Assembly: GCA_002317385.1 (NCBI GenBank)
Contig: DCJH01000066.1
Coordinates: forward strand, 2,786 to 49,488
Source of the DNA: Prevotella sp. UBA1705
Lineage (GTDB): Bacteria > Bacteroidota > Bacteroidia > Bacteroidales > Bacteroidaceae
Direction: 5' to 3'
Length of the DNA: 46,703 nt
Below, one piece after another: positions 30,144 to 39,750 of the stretch. The first letter of the stretch is position 1, and the number at the start of each line of letters is the position of its first letter. Position numbers and translations under genes: made by a program. The notes beneath the pieces are model-generated. The model saw only the letters and a list, made by a program, of their open reading frames with translations. It did not search any database and was not told the DNA's origin.

Positions 30144-31730
30144 TTACTTGTTGGACGGATGGTCGTAGGTCGACGTGCGGGCGTCCCAGTACATCTTGCT
30201 GTAATAGTTGTTGGTACCATCGGTGAGCCGGGCTACGGCGTCGGCCCAGTTGGTGCCGTTGAGGGTGCTCTCGTTGGTGGGATACTTCACCCGTTCGATG
30301 ATGTCGTCCTTGGTATCGCTCAGCGGAGAGAAGGCATACTTGGTGGTGCCCAGCACACCGCTGTACTCGCCCGGACGCACAATCTGGTTGGGATAGCCCG
30401 TGCGGCGTATCTCGGTCCAGGCCTCGGTGCCGTTGGTGAAGAGGTCGATGTACTTCTGGATGGCACAGGTCTCGGCGTTGACGCTCTTAGACACGGCAGC
30501 CACGTAGGCGTCGGCATCGCTCTGAGTGAGCGACAGGCCAGCCAGCCCATACCAGTAGTTGAGCGAGGCACGCACGCCAGCCTCATAGTCGGCGGCATCG
30601 TAACCCCTGTACTCGCACTCGATGAACTTCTGCTCGGCATAGGTCATGAGGGGCACGGCATAGGTCTTCGACAGGCAGAGGGGCGGGTTATAGTACCAGT
30701 TGGGCACGTCGTCCTGCTTATAGATCTTGGCCTGCACACCGGTGCTCGTGGCCACGCACATACCGTTGTAGGTGCCGTCGTTGGTGGTGGTGTAGATCTG
30801 CAGGCGCGGATCCATCACGCCCTCCCACGGGTGGGCCTTGTTGTTGAGCGTGTCGCGCTGGCCCTTCATCAGGTCGCAGAGGGTCTTGTTGATGCTGAAA
30901 TCGTTGCGCTTGTCGACGAAGTAGCCCTCGTAGAACTTGGCATAATCGGTGCCCGAAGCCACATAGGTGAACTTCGCCGCATCGTCGTTGCTCGTCATCA
31001 CGCCACTGGCCAGGGCCTCTTTGATATACGATTTCCAGTTGGGGTCTACCTTGGAGAGGTGGATGGCGAGGCGGCACTTGAGCGAATTGCCAAACTTCTT
31101 CCACTTCGAGGCGTCGCCGCCGTAGATGACATCGCCCGAGATGAAGGCGGTCTCATTGACATCTATCATGTTCACGGCCTTGGTGAGGTCGCTGATCATG
31201 CCAGTGTAGATGGTCTTCTGGTCATCATATTTGCAATAGAGCACAGCGCTGTCTTCGAGCTGCGCAATGTCTGAATAGGGCACATTGCCCCATGTGTCGG
31301 TAATGACATCCATGAGCCACACCTTCATGATCATGGCAGCGGCTATCTGATTCTTATTGGCGCCATAGGCCGAATTGGTAGCGGCGGTGGCCGCATTCTG
31401 GTTTACCTTGATCACCTTGTCGAAGTTGGCCATGCCCTGATAGAGGTAGTTGAAGTAGTTGTTGTTCACCGACTCACGAATCTGGTAGCGGTCTTCCTCG
31501 GTGTAGTTGCGCTGGCTCCACTGCTGTGAGTAGGCCAGACACTGGCGTGCACCGAACCAAACGTCGTAGATATTGTCCATGGTCCACTTCTCTGCGCCCT
31601 CCATAAGCATGTTGGAAGGCACTTCAGAGGCGCGGTTGGGGTCGGTGTTCATGTCCTCCAGGTTCTCGCACGAGGCGGTGGAGAGCACCACGGCGCCCAT
31701 CAGTATATATTTCAGAAACTTGTTCATCAT
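30144..31730 (-). CDS. SusD/RagB-type outer-membrane lipoprotein (SusD-like_2 group)
   Basis: A surface glycan- or peptide-binding lipoprotein that caps the SusC-type transporter. The 528 residues start with a signal peptide and lipobox (VLSTASC) followed by ENLEDMNTDPNRASEVPSNM, whose NTDPN motif is typical of the SusD-like_2 group (SusD and RagB outer membrane lipoprotein). Helical TPR-like parts follow. It is 18 bases downstream of the SusC-type gene and cotranscribed with it. No glycoside hydrolase or protease is adjacent, so the substrate cannot be inferred. Confidence 0.9.
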   Translation of the reverse strand: MMNKFLKYILMGAVVLSTASCENLEDMNTDPNRASEVPSNMLMEGAEKWTMDNIYDVWFGARQCLAYSQQWSQRNYTEEDRYQIRESVNNNYFNYLYQGMANFDKVIKVNQNAATAATNSAYGANKNQIAAAMIMKVWLMDVITDTWGNVPYSDIAQLEDSAVLYCKYDDQKTIYTGMISDLTKAVNMIDVNETAFISGDVIYGGDASKWKKFGNSLKCRLAIHLSKVDPNWKSYIKEALASGVMTSNDDAAKFTYVASGTDYAKFYEGYFVDKRNDFSINKTLCDLMKGQRDTLNNKAHPWEGVMDPRLQIYTTTNDGTYNGMCVATSTGVQAKIYKQDDVPNWYYNPPLCLSKTYAVPLMTYAEQKFIECEYRGYDAADYEAGVRASLNYWYGLAGLSLTQSDADAYVAAVSKSVNAETCAIQKYIDLFTNGTEAWTEIRRTGYPNQIVRPGEYSGVLGTTKYAFSPLSDTKDDIIERVKYPTNESTLNGTNWADAVARLTDGTNNYYSKMYWDARTSTYDHPSNK

Positions 31731-31748
31731 GTAATTTCCTCCTGTAAA

Positions 31749-34700
31749 TTAGAATTTGAGATTGACTGTTAAACCGTAGTTGGCTACCATCGGGGTGGCT
31801 CCACCCTCGATACCCTGTATGTTGCCCGAGCTGGTGACAATCATTTCGGGGTCGAAATGCTTCACGTCGGGACCCCATACGCCGAGGTTACGACCGTAGG
31901 CCGAGAGGCGCAGGCTCTTGATGAAGCTCTGCGGGCTGAGGCTAAAGGTATAGCCCACATTGATTTCGCGCAGCTTGATATAGTCGGAGCTGAGCACATT
32001 CTGGGCGCCCGGACCGCTATAATAGTTCTCATAATAGTCGCGTGCCGACACCTTGGTGGTGTTCTCGCCAGCGCTCTGATAGGTACCGTCGGCGTTCTGA
32101 ATGAGGTTTCCGTTGGCGTCGAGGGCGGCCACGTAGCCCTGACTCACGATGCCGTTCTCACGAACTCCGTTGGCAGCGGTCTCCTCGAACATACCGCAAT
32201 ACATACCCCACAGCTGGGTGGTGGAGAAATAGTGACCGCCATGCGAGAAGTCGAACTGGATGCTGGCGTCGAAATTCTTGTAGCGGAAGGTGTTGACCCA
32301 TCCACCGGTGAGGTCGGGATAGATGTTGGCCACATTCTCATAGGCGTCGGTGGCGAGGTAGAGACCCGTGTTGGGGTCTACCAGCTTGTGGCCCTCAGAG
32401 TCGTAGAGATAGTTGGTGGTGCGAATCACGCCATACTCCTCGCCCACCACGGCACCGATCTCGGCGCTGAACGGGGCGGTGGCAATACGATAGTAGTCTA
32501 CGCCCTGGGTGAGGCTCTTCACCACGTTCTTGTTGTGAGCCAGGGTCAGATTGGTGGTCCACTCGAAGTCGCGGCTCTTCACTGGGGTGGCATGGAGGGC
32601 AAACTCCACACCCCGGTTGCGAATCTCGCCGGAGTTGATCATCTTATAGGTGTAGCCCGTGGTGCCCGATACCGACAGCGGCAGAATCTCGTCACGGGTG
32701 GTCGTGGTGTAGTAGGTCAGGTCGAAGCCCAGTCGATTGTTGAAGAATGCGGCTTCGAGACCCAGCTCCCACGAGCGGGTAGACTCCGGCTTGAGGTCGG
32801 CGTTGTTGAGCGTGTTGGGCAGCACATAGCCGGGGGCAGAGCTGTCTATGTTGGTGTACTGCGAGAAGGTAGACATGATCTGATAGGGGTCGGTGTCGTT
32901 GCCCACGCGCGAGTAGCCGGCACGCAGCTTACCATAGGTGAGCCAGTGAGACTGATTCTTGAGCAGTTCTGAGAACACCCAGCTGGCCGATATAGACGGA
33001 TATACATAGGTATTGTTGCCTGCGGGCAGCGTAGACGACTTGTCGCCGCGCAGCGTAGCCTCGAGGTACAACTGGTTTTTCCAGCCCACTGTCACGTCGC
33101 CGAAGAGCGAGTTGATGCCTTTCTCGCGCTTGTAGTTGTAGGCAGCAGCGGTGGTAATGGAGTTGGCCAGGTTGTAATACATCGGTATGGCCAGTCCGCC
33201 CTGGGTCTCACCATAGATATATTCATAGTGGCGCTTCATAATGTTGGCACCGACGTTGGCCGAGAGACTGTAGTCGCCGAACGACTTGCTGTACATGAGC
33301 ATGAACTCATGGTTTATCTCATACTGCTGGCGTGATATCTCCTCGTAGCGCGACTCCTCCTGAGAGCCCACTGCATTGCGCTCATACTGCTTGTCGACAT
33401 AGAAGTCGAGATTCACCTTGTACTGGGCTTTGAGCTCGGGAAGTATCTGGTAGCTCACGCCCACATTGCCGTAGATGCGGTTGCGCGAGTCGTTCTCATA
33501 GTTCTTGTAGCGGCTCCAGTACACATTGTTGTGGTATTCGGGCTTCGGGTCGTCCACGCCGGCGCGGTTCCATGAGGCCTGTGTGCCGTCGGGATATTCG
33601 TACAGAGCCTTTTGCTCGTCCATGTTGAGCTGGCGCTGTCCCCACTGGGTGAACTTCACCATCACATTGTTATCTCCGTAACCTGTGTCCTGACGACCCT
33701 TGGTGCGGTTGTTAAAGAAGTTGACAGCAGTAAACACGTTGAGTTTCTTGTCCTTGCTCATGATGTTTCCGGTCACGCTGAAGGTATTCTTATACTGGCT
33801 GCTGTTGGGCAGGTATCCCTTGAGGGCAGTGTTGGTATAGGAGATGCGGAAGGCACTGTTGTCGTAGGCCTGCGACACGGCTACATTGTTGGTCGTCGAC
33901 ACGCCGGTCTCGAAGAAACTGCGGTAATCCGACGATGCCGGGCTCCAGGCAGAGGTTGTGGGGTTGCCCACCTTACCGTTGGCCTCCCATTTGGCCAGGT
34001 CGTACCATGAGAGCACCTGTCGGCCGTCGAGCTTCGGACCCCAGCTCTCGTCCATACCATAGTCAGGCACGGTATATTCCACTCCGTTGATGGTGGTCGT
34101 GGTGAAGTCGTCGCCCTCGTCGCCATAGGCATATTCGCCAGCATAGCCGTAGCCACCGCCATACTGGGTCTGCAGTTTGGGCAGCTTGGTCACCTTTTCT
34201 ATACCCAGCGAAGTGGAGAATTCCACGTTGAGTCCGGTGGCACCCTTGGCCCGCTTGGTGGTAATCATGATCACGCCGTTAGACGCACGGCTACCGTAGA
34301 GAGCCGTGGCAGCGGCACCTTTCAGCACCGAAATATTGTCGATATCATCGGGATTGATGTCCTGAATGAGGTTACCATAGTCGTAACCACCACCTCCTCG
34401 GGCTGTGTTGGTAGAGTTGTAGTCGGTGCCTTCGATGGGCACTCCGTCTACCACAAACAGCGGCTGGTTGTTGCCCGAGAGCGAGTTGACACCGCGGATA
34501 AGTATCTTGGAAGAACCGCCCATGCTGCCGGCGCCCGACGAGATCTGCAGTCCAGCCACCTTACCTTCGAGGGCGTTCACTGGGTTGTTTACGCCTCCGC
34601 GCGACTTGAGCAGGTCGGCACCCTGCACTTCGCTTACGGCATAACCCAGCGCTTTCTTCTCGCGCGACACGCCCAAGGCGGTCACCACCACGTCGTTGAG

Positions 34701-34991
34701 CGTGTTGTTTTCCGGGCTCAACACCACTTTGAGATTTCCCTTGGCCGTCACCTGCTGCGACTGCATACCCAAATACGAAATCTGCAACTTGCCATCGGCA
34801 GGAACCGTGAGCGAAAAATTACCATCAGTGTCAGATACTGTTCCCGTCTTGGTGCCCACCACCAGGATGGATGCGCCCACAATGGGCTCCCCATCATCGG
34901 CAGAGACAACGGTTCCGTGCACCTGAGTCTGAGCTAAGGCGGCACCTGAATACATCAGGGCTCCGACTAACATCATTGAAAGTCTCTTCAT
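31749..34991 (-). CDS. SusC/RagA-type TonB-dependent outer-membrane transporter
   Basis: A 1,080-residue outer-membrane nutrient importer energised by TonB. Order of parts: signal peptide (1-20), carboxypeptidase-regulatory-like domain (about 22-95, VHGTVVSADDGEPIVGASIL), TonB-box region (DVVVTALGVSREKKALGY), plug (KILIRGVNSLSGNNQPLFVV, GAAATALYGSRASNGVIMI) and a 22-strand barrel ending in NYGLTVNLKF, with the C-terminal Phe. It forms the transport complex with the SusD-like protein. A canonical promoter lies about 170 bases upstream, leaving a long 5' leader. No sigma/anti-sigma or hybrid two-component regulator is adjacent. Confidence 0.95.
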   Translation of the reverse strand: MKRLSMMLVGALMYSGAALAQTQVHGTVVSADDGEPIVGASILVVGTKTGTVSDTDGNFSLTVPADGKLQISYLGMQSQQVTAKGNLKVVLSPENNTLNDVVVTALGVSREKKALGYAVSEVQGADLLKSRGGVNNPVNALEGKVAGLQISSGAGSMGGSSKILIRGVNSLSGNNQPLFVVDGVPIEGTDYNSTNTARGGGGYDYGNLIQDINPDDIDNISVLKGAAATALYGSRASNGVIMITTKRAKGATGLNVEFSTSLGIEKVTKLPKLQTQYGGGYGYAGEYAYGDEGDDFTTTTINGVEYTVPDYGMDESWGPKLDGRQVLSWYDLAKWEANGKVGNPTTSAWSPASSDYRSFFETGVSTTNNVAVSQAYDNSAFRISYTNTALKGYLPNSSQYKNTFSVTGNIMSKDKKLNVFTAVNFFNNRTKGRQDTGYGDNNVMVKFTQWGQRQLNMDEQKALYEYPDGTQASWNRAGVDDPKPEYHNNVYWSRYKNYENDSRNRIYGNVGVSYQILPELKAQYKVNLDFYVDKQYERNAVGSQEESRYEEISRQQYEINHEFMLMYSKSFGDYSLSANVGANIMKRHYEYIYGETQGGLAIPMYYNLANSITTAAAYNYKREKGINSLFGDVTVGWKNQLYLEATLRGDKSSTLPAGNNTYVYPSISASWVFSELLKNQSHWLTYGKLRAGYSRVGNDTDPYQIMSTFSQYTNIDSSAPGYVLPNTLNNADLKPESTRSWELGLEAAFFNNRLGFDLTYYTTTTRDEILPLSVSGTTGYTYKMINSGEIRNRGVEFALHATPVKSRDFEWTTNLTLAHNKNVVKSLTQGVDYYRIATAPFSAEIGAVVGEEYGVIRTTNYLYDSEGHKLVDPNTGLYLATDAYENVANIYPDLTGGWVNTFRYKNFDASIQFDFSHGGHYFSTTQLWGMYCGMFEETAANGVRENGIVSQGYVAALDANGNLIQNADGTYQSAGENTTKVSARDYYENYYSGPGAQNVLSSDYIKLREINVGYTFSLSPQSFIKSLRLSAYGRNLGVWGPDVKHFDPEMIVTSSGNIQGIEGGATPMVANYGLTVNLKF

Positions 34992-35169
34992 CTTAATTCT
35001 CTCTTTAAATAATACAATAATACTAACTACTAATAATATCTCTCTTCTAAACTTGTTTCCAAGTAGAATTCTCTTAGTCTAATACATGTCTTGGTCATGG
35101 CATCATTGCGGCGTTACCATCCAACCGGAGAATAAATCCTAAAAACTCGGCTCGCAATGGATTAGGTCG

Positions 35170-35201
35170 CAAAGTTAAAAAGAGTTTAGTTTTTATGCAA
35201 A
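35170..35201 (-). promoter_or_regulatory. SusCD operon promoter
   Basis: On the minus strand TTTG (35201-35198), exactly 20 bases, then TAACTTTG (35177-35170): a full Bacteroidetes -33/-7 promoter. The start would be near 35,165, giving a leader of roughly 170 bases before the SusC ATG. The rest of 34,992-35,516 is AT-rich, with a 9-bp repeat and no convincing gene. Confidence 0.75.
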
Positions 35202-35460
35202 TTTTTAGGCAATTATTTTATAATTTGACTTGAAAACAATAACATTTAGTTGTTGTTTTATTGTTTATTATTACTTTTTGTGCCGCAAAATCACAAACAA
35301 AGAAATAATAGTTTGTGTCCAAATGAATATACAAGAAATATGTTATTCTAATAAAATCCGCATTATTCTTAATGATTATACACAAATAATACGGAATAAA
35401 AAGAAACTTTAACAACTCGATTTTCCACCTTATTATATATAGGCCTCGCATTATTTCAGA

Positions 35461-35502
35461 CAAGTCAGGCCAGTCTGAGAAGTCCGACCAGTCCGAGAAC
35501 CT
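35461..35502. repeat. 9-bp tandem repeat (CCAGTCCGA type)
   Basis: CAAGTCAGG-CCAGTCTGA-GAAGTCCGA-CCAGTCCGA iterations directly after the recO 3' end (14 bases from its stop). Same family as 12,261 and 43,961. Confidence 0.6.
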
Positions 35503-35516
35503 CCGTCTACCCTCCC

Positions 35517-36239
35517 CTAAAACAGCGTCTTCAGCACTTCGAGTGAGCGCAGTTCCGGGAAATTGGGCACATGGAGCCTATAATAATAGAGTATCAGCTC
35601 GATGCAACGGTTGCGCTCCGCCTGCGATATGCGAAAGAGACGCATATTCTCATAGTTCATGCGCATGAGTAATCCAATGACCGATGCCTCCTCCGGCTTC
35701 AGATAGTCGGGGTGAGCGGGCCGCAGAAGGGTGAACGTGCCGTTGCGCAAATCGAACCATGCCCCACGCACATCATCGGTCAGATTGGGGAAAAATCCGA
35801 TGAAACGTGAGAGGTGCATCATAAAAACAAGGTGGAAATTGGAGAAAGATTGCTGCACGTTGTCGAGCCAGAGCATGCTGCTCTCGACATAGTCGAACAA
35901 CGGATCATTGCGTTGTTCGTCGCGCGTGGCATAATTGAGAAACTCCGAAATAAATAGTGTGATACTGAGCTTGTAGGCGTCGAAGGGAATGGAACTGTAG
36001 GGCTGAGCCAGACGGATGTCACCGAATCGCTGGAGCTTCTGGTTCGGGCGGTGACTATAGACCATATCGAGCAGGGTCAGAGGCTGGAAGAACTGCTTCT
36101 TCACCTTGCCTTTGGCCGTCTTGGGCAAGTGGCAGATGAACGATACACGACCCTGTTCGCGGGTCAGCATGTCTATAATCATCTGCGACTCACCGTATTT
36201 CACCGAGCGGAGAACCATCGCTCTTGTTTTCACTTCCAT
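35517..36239 (-). CDS. recO: DNA repair protein RecO
   Basis: RecO works with RecR (and RecF) to load RecA on SSB-coated single-stranded DNA. The 240 residues show the N-terminal OB fold (TRAMVLRSVKYGESQMIIDM, GRVSFICHLPKT) and the helical C-terminal part (LFISEFLNYATRDEQ, MHLSRFIGFFPNLTD). Bacteroidetes RecO proteins lack the Cys zinc cluster seen in some other phyla, and none is present. The recO / tRNA-Glu / rpsT / gyrB neighbourhood is a familiar Bacteroidales order. A -7 box at 36,254-36,247 ends about eight bases before the ATG. Confidence 0.92.
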   Translation of the reverse strand: MEVKTRAMVLRSVKYGESQMIIDMLTREQGRVSFICHLPKTAKGKVKKQFFQPLTLLDMVYSHRPNQKLQRFGDIRLAQPYSSIPFDAYKLSITLFISEFLNYATRDEQRNDPLFDYVESSMLWLDNVQQSFSNFHLVFMMHLSRFIGFFPNLTDDVRGAWFDLRNGTFTLLRPAHPDYLKPEEASVIGLLMRMNYENMRLFRISQAERNRCIELILYYYRLHVPNFPELRSLEVLKTLF

Positions 36240-36246
36240 GTCTTGG

Positions 36247-36254
36247 CAAAAATA
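36247..36254 (-). promoter_or_regulatory. -7 promoter box for recO
   Basis: TATTTTTG on the minus strand, with a weak TTTC 20 bases upstream. The predicted start is about three bases before the recO ATG, so the transcript would be almost leaderless. Confidence 0.5.
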
Positions 36255-36293
36255 CGAAAAATCAGGAGATTAGAGAAAATATATACTGAAAAA

Positions 36294-36325
36294 TTTGGAG
36301 GAACAAATAAAATGCGGTAACTTTG
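36294..36325 (+). promoter_or_regulatory. Promoter for tRNA-Glu and rpsT
   Basis: TTTG (36294-36297), 20 bases, TAACTTTG (36318-36325): a canonical Bacteroidetes promoter. The start near 36,330 lies 16 bases before the tRNA. Confidence 0.75.
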
Positions 36326-36345
36326 CACCCGCTAAACGAGGCGAT

Positions 36346-36417
36346 GGTCCCTTCGTCTATCGGTTAGGACGAGAGATTTTCATTCTCTAAAGAGGAGTTC
36401 GACTCTCCTAGGGACTA
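36346..36417 (+). tRNA. tRNA-Glu (anticodon UUC)
   Basis: A complete cloverleaf of 72 bases: acceptor GGTCCCT with AGGGACT (first pair G-U), anticodon stem AGAGA/TCTCT with loop TTTTCAT giving anticodon TTC, T-loop GTTCGACTC, discriminator A. CCA is not encoded. It is followed 29 bases later by rpsT and probably shares its promoter. Confidence 0.95.
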
Positions 36418-36446
36418 CAAAACAAAATAAAAAGCAGAATTTAAAG

Positions 36447-36701
36447 ATGGCAAATCACAAATCATCAGTAAAGAGAATTCGTCAGACGAAGGTAAAGACT
36501 TTGCACAACAAGTATTATGCAAAGACTATGCGTAACGCTGTGCGCAAGCTCCGCGCTACCACAGATAAGGAAGAGGCTGTGAAACTGTACCCCATTGTAC
36601 AGAAGATGCTGGACAAGTTGGCTAAGACCAACATCATCCACGCCAACAAGGCTGCCAACCTGAAATCAAGTCTGGCTCTCCACGTTAACAAGCTCGGCTA
36701 A
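36447..36701 (+). CDS. rpsT: 30S ribosomal protein S20
   Basis: An 84-residue basic helical protein of the small subunit body that binds 16S rRNA. The sequence MANHKSSVKRIRQTKVKTLH followed by NKYYAKTMRNAVRKLR and the C-terminal IIHANKAANLKSSLALHVNK matches S20 over its full length. It is cotranscribed with the upstream tRNA-Glu and followed by a terminator. Confidence 0.96.
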   Translation: MANHKSSVKRIRQTKVKTLHNKYYAKTMRNAVRKLRATTDKEEAVKLYPIVQKMLDKLAKTNIIHANKAANLKSSLALHVNKLG

Positions 36702-36729
36702 TACCCCGTCTTGTTTAAAGAAAGCATAT

Positions 36730-36759
36730 AAGGTCGTACGTCTCAGGACGCACGGCCTT
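36730..36759 (+). terminator. Terminator after rpsT
   Basis: AAGGTCGTACGTC and GACGCACGGCCTT form a 13-bp stem (one mismatch) with loop TCAG, followed by AAATTGTTTG. A second small hairpin, GGGTTTATC/GATAAACCC, is at 36,769-36,792. Confidence 0.7.
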
Positions 36760-36820
36760 AAATTGTTTGGGTTTATCTTCATGGATAAACCCCTGCGTTG
36801 ATTCGAATAAGGGAGATAAT

Positions 36821-37513
36821 TTAATGCTGTCCGGCCGAGTCGTAATAGCCGCCGCTGCGCTTTCCGCGGAGGAAAGGCTCCGCCTCCTGATACCTGATGC
36901 GGTAGCTGGCACCCGTATAACCCTCAGCCGGCCCGATGACCACAATCCATCCGTCGAGAAATCCGGCATTGCCCACCACCAGACTCCTGGCCGACGTCAC
37001 ACCCACGGGTAGTCCATCGCGGAACTTCCACATCAAGTCCTTAATCTTTTGCTCAGAACAATTGAAGATCTCCGAGGCCTGAATCCGGTGCCCATCCTTC
37101 TTGCTGAACGAGGCGCAATCCTCGTCTACCCAGGTGAGTGAATCCTTATCGGTCACCACAGACTCAAAGGTCACGAGGTTTTCATCCTCGTAACTGCGGA
37201 TAATCTCCACTTTCCGCGAGGTGTTCAACCCCTGCCCCATGAAGTTTTCCAGACTCTGTCGGAGCAGCGATTGGAAGTCACTCTCCTCCAATCGGCGCGG
37301 CTCGTCGACCTCCAGAATATCGCAAATCCAACTCTTCACCCCTTTCATCGCTTGCGCATTCCCCTCAACGGGAAAATCAACTTCGGCCGAAAAGGATGCC
37401 CCGCCCCTGCGTTCCACGAGCCGAAACCCGCTGGTGCTGAAAAAACCGGCTGCCGACGACCACGTCTGCGCCGCTGCAAGGGCTGATAATATGAGTATTC
37501 GTCTAATATTCAT
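36821..37513 (-). CDS. Secreted protein, DUF3298/RsiV-like
   Basis: A 230-residue protein with a signal peptide (MNIRRILILSALAAAQTWSSA). The mature part (VDFPVEGNAQAMKGVKSWIC, VEIIRSYEDENLVTFESVVT, then GHRIQASEIFN and GPAEGYTGASYRIRYQEAEP) resembles the DUF3298/RsiV-like domain, which occurs in anti-sigma factors and in lysozyme-binding proteins. No transmembrane helix other than the signal is seen, so it is likely periplasmic. Function unknown. A -7 box (37,530-37,523) puts the transcript start within about five bases of the ATG at 37,513. It is convergent with rpsT and divergent from gyrB. Confidence 0.72.
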   Translation of the reverse strand: MNIRRILILSALAAAQTWSSAAGFFSTSGFRLVERRGGASFSAEVDFPVEGNAQAMKGVKSWICDILEVDEPRRLEESDFQSLLRQSLENFMGQGLNTSRKVEIIRSYEDENLVTFESVVTDKDSLTWVDEDCASFSKKDGHRIQASEIFNCSEQKIKDLMWKFRDGLPVGVTSARSLVVGNAGFLDGWIVVIGPAEGYTGASYRIRYQEAEPFLRGKRSGGYYDSAGQH

Positions 37514-37522
37514 GAGCATTTG

Positions 37523-37530
37523 CAAAGATA
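37523..37530 (-). promoter_or_regulatory. -7 promoter box for the DUF3298-like gene
   Basis: TATCTTTG on the minus strand, about ten bases before the chosen ATG. Confidence 0.5.
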
Positions 37531-37583
37531 CGAATTTATCATTATTTAGACCTCATCAAATGGCGATTTTTAAGCAATAAAGT

Positions 37584-37615
37584 TTTCCGTATATCCCGTT
37601 TTTTTAGTATCTTTG
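37584..37615 (+). promoter_or_regulatory. gyrB promoter
   Basis: TTTC (37584-37587), 20 bases, TATCTTTG (37608-37615). The predicted start near 37,620 excludes an in-frame TTG start at 37,613, which lies in the -7 box, and supports the ATG at 37,640. Confidence 0.65.
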
Positions 37616-37639
37616 CATCAAAACAATTATATTAATCAA

Positions 37640-39613
<1,974 letters not shown>

Positions 39614-39626
39614 CAAACTATGAAGC

Positions 39627-39686
39627 AAGTCTTCCTAAGGAGTCGGGTTATTTCACTTGTTAATACCTCGCCCTTTAGGAAGACTT
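39627..39686 (+). terminator. Terminator after gyrB
   Basis: AAGTCTTCCTAA (39627-39638) pairs perfectly with TTAGGAAGACTT (39675-39686), followed by TCTTGTTT. The loop is long (36 bases). Confidence 0.65.
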
Positions 39687-39750
39687 TCTTGTTTATGGCA
39701 CTCCAGGTGGTGCGTCAGACCTTCGTTCAACCTCTAATTTCATTCGACCA

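Noticed and set aside
35230..35412. Small genes in the AT-rich SusC/recO gap on either strand
   Set aside because: The frames are low-complexity Ile/Lys/Tyr-rich with no promoter or start signal and no recognisable family.
37613..37639. Longer gyrB N-terminus starting at a TTG
   Set aside because: The TTG lies inside the TATCTTTG promoter box; the ATG at 37,640 gives the family-typical start.
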